Shown: positions 8,125-14,882 of the stretch, piece after piece | Numbering within the stretch: position 1 is the stretch's first letter | Layout of the letters: each line of letters starts with the position of its first letter | The notes under the pieces: model-generated | The model's database searches: none | Seen by the model: the letters and a program-made list of their open reading frames with translations, nothing else | What the model was told of the DNA's origin: nothing | Program-made: the position numbers and the translations under genes | Assembly (NCBI GenBank): GCA_030726975.1 | Contig: JANRCO010000025.1 | Span: 1 to 37,776, forward strand | Length of the DNA stretch: 37,776 nt | Reading direction: 5' to 3' | Source: Ilumatobacteraceae bacterium | GTDB lineage: Bacteria; Actinomycetota; Acidimicrobiia; Acidimicrobiales; Ilumatobacteraceae

Positions 8125-8891
8125 GCATCGACCATCATTAAAACAGGAGCATGATCGCTTGGCTGTTCACCCTTGCGTGAGTTTCTATCGATACCCACCC
8201 ACGATGTTTTATCGGCAACTGCCTGTGTTGCCAACATGAGATCAATGCGCATGCCACGACCCTGATGAAAGTCACCGCCGCGATAGTCCCACCATGAATA
8301 CAACTTGCTCTCTTGGTAGTGGTCGCGAAAAACGTCACGCAAACCCCAACCACAAAGATCGCCAAGCACTTCACGCTCGGAATCGCTCACGTGTGTTTGC
8401 CCCACAAGTTTTGCTGGGTCGGGAACATCGCGATCTTCTGGTGCGATGTTGTAGTCGCCTGCAATAACCAACTTTCCTTGAGGTGTGGTGAGTGCCTCTG
8501 CGTGTGCACGGAGTTGTTTCATCCAACGCAGTTTGTACTGGTAATGCTCGTGGTCGAGGGCACGACCATTGGGAACGTACACAGATGTGACCAAGATGCC
8601 GCCACAGTCGGCCGTAATAATGCGCGCTTCATGGTCGGGTTCGCCTACTGCGAAATTCACCACCACATTTTTCATCGGGACTTTAGAAAGAAGTGCGACA
8701 CCGTTCCACTGGCCTTGGCCAAAGTGTGCCGTGGAATAACCCATCTCTTCAAAGGTGAGCGCGGGAAATGCGGCGTCGTTCATCTTTGTCTCTTGCATGC
8801 ACACCACATCGGGCTGCACTTCTTCAAGCCAAGCAGTAACCCGCGGCAACCGAGCTTTGAGTGAATTCACGTTCCATGTAGCAATAAGCAT
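8121..8891 (-). CDS. xthA: Exodeoxyribonuclease III
   Basis: A 256-residue member of the EEP (exonuclease-endonuclease-phosphatase) family. It starts MLIATWNVNSLKARLPRV, with the metal ligand Glu34 in VCMQETKM, the GDYNIAPEDRDV segment and a C-terminal SDHAPV catalytic histidine motif. The length is that of E. coli ExoIII/XthA. It should act as an AP endonuclease and 3'-5' exonuclease on double-stranded DNA, removing blocked 3' ends in base-excision repair. It lies nine bases after the NYN gene and overlaps the thioesterase start by four bases, so it is the middle gene of a three-gene operon. No Shine-Dalgarno of note is visible. Confidence 0.95.
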   Translation of the reverse strand: MLIATWNVNSLKARLPRVTAWLEEVQPDVVCMQETKMNDAAFPALTFEEMGYSTAHFGQGQWNGVALLSKVPMKNVVVNFAVGEPDHEARIITADCGGILVTSVYVPNGRALDHEHYQYKLRWMKQLRAHAEALTTPQGKLVIAGDYNIAPEDRDVPDPAKLVGQTHVSDSEREVLGDLCGWGLRDVFRDHYQESKLYSWWDYRGGDFHQGRGMRIDLMLATQAVADKTSWVGIDRNSRKGEQPSDHAPVLMMVDA

Positions 8892-8900
8892 GAATACTGT

Positions 8901-10043
8901 TTACTTCTTTACAGCCTTCGATACGGCTTTTGCCGGTGCGGATGCTTTTTTCGCCCCCGGCTTCTTCGCAGGTGTTGCCGCTTTCTTCACCGCTGCTGCT
9001 GCCTTTTTCACCACAGCTGCGGCTTTTTTCGGCACGGCAGCCTTCTTCGCACCAGGCGCTGCTTTTTTCTCTGCAATGGCAACTTTCTTTGCCGACATTG
9101 GTTTTTTCTTTTCCACTTTTACCGGCGCTTTTGCTTTGGTCTCTTTCACCGCAATTTTCACTGCTTCAGGAACACCCAGTTCTACGCTGCGTCGCGCCGG
9201 CGTGTAGCCCGCTACAACGAGCGCCAATGTGTCGCCAATTTGAATTGCTTCACGAGCGCTTCGCGGTGCGGGGCTGCCCAATAAACGCAAAGGAACATAG
9301 CCCTTGATGTCGCCGACTTTTACATAGGCCCCGTGGGCGCTATAACTATCGACAACGCCTTTTACTTTGCTGCCCACTGGCTGTTTTTCAACAAAGGCGA
9401 GGTACGGCAACACTTCATTCACTGAACTGGTGTCACGCTTTTCAGCAACCACTTTTTCAGGCGTGCGCGGCGCCATTCGTGCTCCAGGTGGTGGTGTCTT
9501 TGGTGTAGGCATCGGAGCACTTGCTTCACGACTTGCCTTTTTCGCAACACGCGCTTCAACGCTCGTGCGTTTTTGTGCCTGCACTCCACGTGTTGCTTTT
9601 TTACTGGTGGGCCCACGCACTGGTGAGCGGTCGACAAATACCCAACCCACGTGCGGAACAGGTTTGCCGCCCATGAGTCGACCTTCATCGAAGAGCCATG
9701 CGTATTCACCATGGAACTCTTGGTAACTGTCGTTCGAAATAATGGAAGCTTTCACCTTGTCGGCAATTGCCAAAACAAATGCATCGCCGCGCCCAATGGC
9801 TCCGGCAGGCGGGGTGACCAGTTCGTTGTTGTTCACGGCGTCATCGAACTCAGCAATTTCTCGCTTATCGATGCGATGACCGAAACTCGCGTCGACAACC
9901 ACCGTAATTTTTGAGGTGGGGTGCTCGTCCATGAAGGCCAAGACCGCTTCGTTGAGTTGCTTCAGGCTCGGGGCGCTGCGGCCCTCGGTGGCAATATTGG
10001 ACCCGTCGACCACCACGTGATGAGGGCTGCGTGGTTGAGGCAT
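8901..10043 (-). CDS. NYN (Zc3h12a-like) RNase domain fused to S1 RNA-binding domain and Lys/Ala-rich tail
   Basis: A 380-residue three-part protein. Residues about 8-140 form a NYN/PIN-like nuclease domain: VVVDGSNIATEGR (Asp13, Asn16), VVVDASFGHRID (Asp51), GRGDAFVLAIADK (Asp87) and IISNDSYQEF (Asp105), the acidic set expected for metal-dependent RNA cleavage. After a basic, proline-rich linker (140-205), residues about 222-292 look like an S1 OB-fold: VGSKVKGVVDSYSAHGAYVKV then GYVPLRLL. Residues 300-380 are almost only Lys, Ala, Pro and Val in AKK-type repeats, like histone-H1-like bacterial tails. I infer a cytosolic ribonuclease held to RNA or nucleoid by its S1 domain and tail. It heads the operon with xthA. 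An RNA-processing or toxin-type role cannot be told apart by sequence. Confidence 0.83.
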   Translation of the reverse strand: MPQPRSPHHVVVDGSNIATEGRSAPSLKQLNEAVLAFMDEHPTSKITVVVDASFGHRIDKREIAEFDDAVNNNELVTPPAGAIGRGDAFVLAIADKVKASIISNDSYQEFHGEYAWLFDEGRLMGGKPVPHVGWVFVDRSPVRGPTSKKATRGVQAQKRTSVEARVAKKASREASAPMPTPKTPPPGARMAPRTPEKVVAEKRDTSSVNEVLPYLAFVEKQPVGSKVKGVVDSYSAHGAYVKVGDIKGYVPLRLLGSPAPRSAREAIQIGDTLALVVAGYTPARRSVELGVPEAVKIAVKETKAKAPVKVEKKKPMSAKKVAIAEKKAAPGAKKAAVPKKAAAVVKKAAAAVKKAATPAKKPGAKKASAPAKAVSKAVKK

Positions 10044-10092
10044 AAGTTGTAGTCAAGCACCCCTTAGCTCTCTCTTCGTGGATCATTGCTCG

Positions 10093-10106
10093 TAGTATTG
10101 GTCACC
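10093..10106 (+). promoter_or_regulatory. Candidate -10 box (TAGTAT) before HAD gene
   Basis: TAGTAT at 10093-10098 is eight bases before the GTG at 10107. It would give a transcript with a leader of one or two bases. No clear -35 is seen in the 63-base divergent gap. Confidence 0.4.
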
Positions 10107-10748
10107 GTGACCACTTCCTCATTTCGCGCTGTTTTCTGGGACTTCGGAGGGGTCATTTTGTCGAGTCCTTTCGATGCTTTTGTACAATATGAGGCCCAAA
10201 AGGGGCTCCCCGAGGGGTTTTTGCGCTCTGTGAACGCCACCAACCCCGATGCCAATGCCTGGGCGCTGCTTGAGCGCAATGAGGTCTCGCCACACGACTT
10301 CGATGCTCTTTTCCTCGCGGAAAGCACTGCCCTTGGCCACCCAGTGCCCGGAGCCGACGTTTTAAAACTCCTTGCCGGCGAGATTCGCCCCGCGATGGTG
10401 CAGGCCCTCGACACCGTCAAGGCCGCTGGTTACGCCATGGCATGCCTCACTAACAATGTGGTGGGTGGCGATGGCGCAACACCCGAGCGCCGTGAAGCAG
10501 TAGCGGCCGTGATGGCGCGTTTCGATGCCGTCATTGAAAGTAGCAAAGTGGGTTGCCGCAAACCCGAAACACGGTTCTATGAAATAGCGTGTGAAACCTT
10601 GCAGGTGTCGCCGAATGAATGTGTGTTCCTCGACGACCTCGGTGTGAACTTAAAACCTGCAGCAGCAATGGGCATGCACACCATCAAGGTCATCAACCCC
10701 GACGATGCGCTTGCAGCTCTGAGCGCAGCTCTACAACTGGCGCTGTAA
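10107..10748 (+). CDS. HAD-superfamily hydrolase (subfamily IA)
   Basis: From the GTG at 10107 the protein is about 213 residues. It has HAD motif I in the form AVFWDFGGVI, motif II at CLTNN, the motif III lysine near SSKVGCRKPETRFYE and motif IV FLDDLGVN. In motif I the second Asp of the common DxD is Gly (DFGG), as in some HAD-IA proteins related to the N-terminal domain of soluble epoxide hydrolase and ACAD10. Phosphatase activity is likely but may be altered. In-frame TTG codons at 10086 and 10098 would add residues with no homology signal; TAGTAT eight bases before the GTG also favours 10107. Its stop lies seven bases from the convergent kgd end. The substrate is unknown. Confidence 0.85.
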   Translation: MTTSSFRAVFWDFGGVILSSPFDAFVQYEAQKGLPEGFLRSVNATNPDANAWALLERNEVSPHDFDALFLAESTALGHPVPGADVLKLLAGEIRPAMVQALDTVKAAGYAMACLTNNVVGGDGATPERREAVAAVMARFDAVIESSKVGCRKPETRFYEIACETLQVSPNECVFLDDLGVNLKPAAAMGMHTIKVINPDDALAALSAALQLAL

Positions 10749-10755
10749 AGCAGCT

Positions 10756-13700
10756 TTATTTCCAGGCGTCGAGCGCGCCGTCCATGAGGTCGGCGAGTTC
10801 TTGTTGGTGAATAGCCATCGAACCAGTTGCAGGACTACCCGACTCAACACGAGCCACATGACGTAGGTCGTAACCACGCTCTTTGAGGCGCCAAATGCGG
10901 TGCTCTACGAAGTGCCACGGACCCATGTTTTCTGGCTCTTCTTGTAGCCATACCAACTCTTCGGCATTCGGATACTTTTCGATTTCTGCAACGAGTTGAT
11001 CGAGTGGGAATGGGTACAACTGTTCAATACGAACAACGGCAACAGGTGCATTGCGCTTGGTGCGTTCCGACATTGCGTCCCACGCAACCTTGCCACTGCA
11101 AAGAATAACTCGCTTCACCGTTTCAGCAGCAGGAGCAGCCGCGTCGCCCAACACTTCTTCAAATGAGCCATGAGTAAAGTCTTCAATTTTTGAACGACTT
11201 TCCTTCATGCGTAAAGGTTGCTTCGGTGTAAAGACAACAAGTGGCTTGCGCATGTCACGACGCACTTGGCGGCGCAACAAGTGGAAATACTGCGCAGCGG
11301 TGGTGGCATTGCACACTTGGATGTTGTCTTCGGCGCAAGCCTGCAAGAAGCGTTCAATACGAGCAGACGAGTGTTCTGGGCCTTGACCCTCGTAGCCGTG
11401 TGGCAACAACATCACGAGACCGTTTTGCTGCCCCCATTTATCTTCAGCCGCAACGATGTACTGGTCGATCACAATTTGAGCACCGTTGACGAAGTCGCCA
11501 AATTGCGCTTCCCAACCAACAAGCGCGTCGTGGTTGGCATGTGCGTACCCGTACTCGAATCCGAGTGCGCCGTACTCCGACAACAGCGAGTCGTACACCC
11601 AAAAATTGGCTTTGTCTGTGGAAAGTTCAGCAAGTGGAACCCAGTTCCGCTCGTTTTCGTAGTCGATGAGTGCAGCGTGACGCTGACTGAATGTTCCACG
11701 ACGCGTGTCTTCACCAGTGAGGCGCACACTTGTGCCTTCAAGCAATAGCGATCCAATGGCGAACGCTTCACCAACTGCCCACTCCACTTCACCCTCTTCG
11801 CGGAAAGTTTTTTCACGCAACTCAAACTGCTTTGCAAGTTTGGGGTGAGGCGTAAACCCTTCGGGGTACTGCGTGAGTTTGGCAAAAATCGTTTCGATCA
11901 CTGAACGATCGACACCGGTTTTGACATGAGGAACGACACCAACCGGAAGTGGTGGTTTCGCTGCCTTAATTGGTGCGGGAGCATGTGCACGTGTTTCATC
12001 AAGCGCCGACTGCAATTTGCTTTGGTAGTCGAGGAGATGCTGCTCTGCTTGATCGACCGTAATGTCGCCACGCTTCACGAGTGTTTCTATATACATTTTG
12101 CGTGAACTGCGATGCTCGGCAATGGCCTTGTACATGAGTGGCTGTGTATAGCTTGGGTCGTCACCTTCGTTGTGGCCCAAACGGCGATAGCCAATGAGGT
12201 CGATGACCACATCTTTGTGGAACTTTTGGCGATAATCGTAGGCAAGTTTTGCCACACGCACACACGCTTCTGGGTCGTCTCCATTGACATGAAAAATAGG
12301 TGCCTGCACCGTTTTGGCAACATCACTTGAGTACACCGAAGAACGTGAGTACTGCGGCGCTGTTGTGAAACCAATTTGGTTGTTGATGATGAGGTGAATG
12401 GTTCCGCCGACGCGGTAACCACTGAGGTCGCTCATTGCCAAACACTCAGCAACAAGACCTTGACCAGCAAATGCAGCGTCGCCATGAATGAGCAACGGCA
12501 AAACGCTAAATGCAAGCGGCGGGTTAATACCGTCTTGCGCAGCGCGCACCATACCCATCACGATGGGGTCAACTGTCTCCAAATGACTGGGGTTTGCGGC
12601 AAGTTCGATGTCGATGACATCGCCTTCAGCCGAGGTGAATTTACCGTGAGCACCCAGATGGTATTTCACGTCGCCAGAGCCTTGAACTGAATCGGGCTTG
12701 ATGTGACCTTCGAACTCTTTGAAAATTTGGTCGTAGCTCTTCCCCACTACGTTGGCCAACACATTCAAACGACCACGGTGCGACATACCTATAACGGCGC
12801 CGTCGAGATGCTCAGCAGCAGCGGCCGACAAAATGGTGTCGATGACTGGGATTGCCGTTTCGCAACCGTCTAGGCCAAAGCGCTTTGTTCCTACGTACTT
12901 TGTGGCGAGGAACTTTTCGAACGCTTCTGCAGCATTGAGACGCTCCATGATGCGGTTTTTCTGCGACAACGAGGGCTTGAAAGTGACACCCTCCAAACGA
13001 GCCTGCAGCCAATGGTGCTCTTCCGTGTTGCGGATGTGCATGTACTCAATACCAATGGTGCTGCAATATGTTTCACGCAACACTGACAACAGATCGCCAA
13101 GTTCTTGACGGTCGACGCCACCAACACCACCGGTGAGAAACGAACGCTCGAGGTCCCAAATGGTGAGCCCGTATGTTGCAGGGTCGAGCTCGGCAGGAAG
13201 TACTGGCTCTTTCCAACGCAGTGGGTCGAGGTCGGCCATGAGATGACCCCGCACACGGTGTGAGCGAATGATGTTTGCGACCTGCATTTGCTTATGCAAC
13301 ATTTGTTCTTCGGTCCCAGAAGCGTTGTTGTCGGTACGCCACTGTTCTGCCTTATAAGGAACACCAAGGCTTTCAAATATGTCGTCGTAGAAGGCATGTT
13401 GCCCAATGAGCAACTCATGAATGCGCTTTAAGAACATGCCGCTTTCGGCACCTTGAATAATGCGGTGGTCGTAAGTGCTCGTCACCGTGACAACTTTTGA
13501 AACACCCAACTTCGACAATGCACGCTCATCGCTACCCTGAAATTCAGCAGGGTAATCAATTGAACCCACGCCAACAATGACACCCTGACCAGGCATGAGG
13601 CGCGGAACCGACTGAACGGTGCCAATGGTGCCAGGGTTGGTGAGAGTAATGGTGGCGCCCTGAAAGTCGGTGACGGCAAGTTTGTTGGTTTTTACCTTGC

Positions 13701-14376
13701 GTACGAGTTCTTCATAAGAGTTGAGGAAGTCGGCAAAGCTCAACCCGCCGGTGTTACGTAGTACCGGAACAACAAGCGTGCGTGAACCATCAGATTTTGC
13801 CACGTCGACGGCTAGGCCCATGTTCACTTCCGGGTTACGAATAACTTGCGGTGCGCCCGCTTCGTCGGTGGCATAACTGTTGTTCATTGCAGGCACAGCA
13901 TCGGCAATTGCACGTACTACGGCATAGCCAATGATGTGCGTAAAACTCACTTTGCCCATTCCACCGCGGCTCATGTATGAGTTGATGGCGCGACGGTTAA
14001 CTTCTAAAAGTCGAGCAGGAACATTACGAAAACTTGTTGCAGTAGGAACAGTCAAACTGCGTTCCATGTTGGCAACAATTGCAGCACCTGAACCACGAAT
14101 GGGTTCTGGAGGTGTTGCCGAGGTTGTTGGGGTGATCGCAGGCTGGGCAACAGGAGCACTGTCGCCGGAGGTGGCTGGCGCACTCAATACTGGTGCAGCG
14201 TTTTGTGTCACACCTGGCACCGCGCCGGCATGACCCGGCACGTAGTCGGCGAAAAACTCACGCCACGTTTCAGACACCGCTGTGGGGTCGAGACGGAATT
14301 GTTCGTACATCTCGTCGACCAGCCACGAGTTCGGGCCAAAGACGTCTTGCGGGGAGGGGTTGCTGTTCGGCATCAT
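10756..14376 (-). CDS. kgd: Multifunctional 2-oxoglutarate decarboxylase/dehydrogenase E1 with E2 succinyltransferase domain
   Basis: A 1206-residue protein of the actinobacterial Kgd/OdhA type (M. tuberculosis Kgd has 1231). The N-terminus FGPNSWLVDEMYEQFRLDPT is the E1o-specific start. Residues about 85-340 are the E2o catalytic domain, with the YDHRIIQGAESG motif near 305. The rest is the thiamine-diphosphate E1o part, with NGDDPEACVRVAKLAYDYR as the ThDP/Mg segment near 700 and GYRRLGHNEGDDPSYTQP after it. There is no lipoyl domain, so, as known for OdhA, it must borrow the lipoyl E2 of pyruvate dehydrogenase. It links 2-oxoglutarate to succinyl-CoA or succinic semialdehyde in the TCA cycle. 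Two tandem ATGs (14376, 14373) occur; TACGAT is four and seven bases upstream of them. Confidence 0.96.
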   Translation of the reverse strand: MMPNSNPSPQDVFGPNSWLVDEMYEQFRLDPTAVSETWREFFADYVPGHAGAVPGVTQNAAPVLSAPATSGDSAPVAQPAITPTTSATPPEPIRGSGAAIVANMERSLTVPTATSFRNVPARLLEVNRRAINSYMSRGGMGKVSFTHIIGYAVVRAIADAVPAMNNSYATDEAGAPQVIRNPEVNMGLAVDVAKSDGSRTLVVPVLRNTGGLSFADFLNSYEELVRKVKTNKLAVTDFQGATITLTNPGTIGTVQSVPRLMPGQGVIVGVGSIDYPAEFQGSDERALSKLGVSKVVTVTSTYDHRIIQGAESGMFLKRIHELLIGQHAFYDDIFESLGVPYKAEQWRTDNNASGTEEQMLHKQMQVANIIRSHRVRGHLMADLDPLRWKEPVLPAELDPATYGLTIWDLERSFLTGGVGGVDRQELGDLLSVLRETYCSTIGIEYMHIRNTEEHHWLQARLEGVTFKPSLSQKNRIMERLNAAEAFEKFLATKYVGTKRFGLDGCETAIPVIDTILSAAAAEHLDGAVIGMSHRGRLNVLANVVGKSYDQIFKEFEGHIKPDSVQGSGDVKYHLGAHGKFTSAEGDVIDIELAANPSHLETVDPIVMGMVRAAQDGINPPLAFSVLPLLIHGDAAFAGQGLVAECLAMSDLSGYRVGGTIHLIINNQIGFTTAPQYSRSSVYSSDVAKTVQAPIFHVNGDDPEACVRVAKLAYDYRQKFHKDVVIDLIGYRRLGHNEGDDPSYTQPLMYKAIAEHRSSRKMYIETLVKRGDITVDQAEQHLLDYQSKLQSALDETRAHAPAPIKAAKPPLPVGVVPHVKTGVDRSVIETIFAKLTQYPEGFTPHPKLAKQFELREKTFREEGEVEWAVGEAFAIGSLLLEGTSVRLTGEDTRRGTFSQRHAALIDYENERNWVPLAELSTDKANFWVYDSLLSEYGALGFEYGYAHANHDALVGWEAQFGDFVNGAQIVIDQYIVAAEDKWGQQNGLVMLLPHGYEGQGPEHSSARIERFLQACAEDNIQVCNATTAAQYFHLLRRQVRRDMRKPLVVFTPKQPLRMKESRSKIEDFTHGSFEEVLGDAAAPAAETVKRVILCSGKVAWDAMSERTKRNAPVAVVRIEQLYPFPLDQLVAEIEKYPNAEELVWLQEEPENMGPWHFVEHRIWRLKERGYDLRHVARVESGSPATGSMAIHQQELADLMDGALDAWK

Positions 14377-14386
14377 TTTTATCGTA
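14377..14386 (-). promoter_or_regulatory. Candidate -10 box (TACGAT) for kgd
   Basis: Minus-strand TACGAT is followed by AAAA and two tandem ATGs. The box is four bases from the first and seven from the second. The second fits leaderless spacing better. Confidence 0.4.
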
Positions 14387-14480
14387 CTCTTCGCCCCCCG
14401 CCTCGGCAGTCTTCAAATGATGAGCGTCTCAGAAAGTCGCTTTTCACCCACCCCCATGGACACCGTCAAGATTCCGCTTG

Positions 14481-14492
14481 TAGAGTTTTGCC
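14481..14492 (+). promoter_or_regulatory. Probable -10 box (TAGAGT), leaderless promoter of cupredoxin gene
   Basis: TAGAGT at 14481-14486 is followed by TTTGCC and the ATG at 14493, a six-base gap. TTG just upstream could act as part of an extended -10. Confidence 0.5.
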
Positions 14493-14882
14493 ATGACCCC
14501 TCGCCTCTCATTGCACACCCTTTTTGCCGCTCTCGTTGCTGTTTCTGCCTTGTCGGCCTGTGGCGGCGGATCCTCTGCCCCCGCCGAAACCATTCCGTCC
14601 GATGCAGGGCTCGTGGTGAAGAACGTCAAGTCCATCCGCTTCGATGCAAGTGAGTATTCAGCGACGGCTGGCGATATCAAAGTTGCATTCGTCAATGAAG
14701 ACACAGTTCGCCACACGTTGCTCATCGCTCAAGATGGCGTCAAGGTTCCGAACTTTAAGCTCGTGGTTGCCGAAAAGGGCGCACTCGACGTCGGCAACAT
14801 CAATTTGGCTGCTGGTAGCTACACCCTCATTTGCGATGTACCTGGCCACCAAAATATGAAAGCAACCCTGACCGTTAGCTAG
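14493..14882 (+). CDS. Cupredoxin-domain lipoprotein (putative blue copper protein)
   Basis: A 129-residue exported protein. The signal peptide (1-22) ends in a lipobox LSAC with Cys23 as lipidated residue, followed by a Gly/Ser linker. Residues about 40-129 form a small cupredoxin-like beta barrel. Candidate type-1 copper ligands are His74 (VRHTLLI), Cys114, His119 and Met122 in CDVPGHQNM. The C-x4-H-x2-M spacing is shorter between His and Met than the common C-x4-H-x4-M loop. It should sit on the outer face of the membrane and either carry electrons or bind copper. Its last eight bases overlap the convergent molybdopterin oxidoreductase gene. A functional link to that enzyme is only a guess from proximity. 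Confidence 0.85.
   Translation: MTPRLSLHTLFAALVAVSALSACGGGSSAPAETIPSDAGLVVKNVKSIRFDASEYSATAGDIKVAFVNEDTVRHTLLIAQDGVKVPNFKLVVAEKGALDVGNINLAAGSYTLICDVPGHQNMKATLTVS

Noticed and set aside
8930-9130. Plus-strand Phe/Ala-rich frame resembling a hydrophobic membrane protein
   Set aside because: It is the complement of the Lys/Ala-rich tail of the NYN-S1 protein; AAG/GCC-type repeats give Phe/Ala on the other strand.
8901-9150. Possible DNA tandem repeat
   Set aside because: The repetition is codon-level Lys/Ala low complexity of the protein tail, with no fixed unit length; not a separate repeat element or CRISPR.
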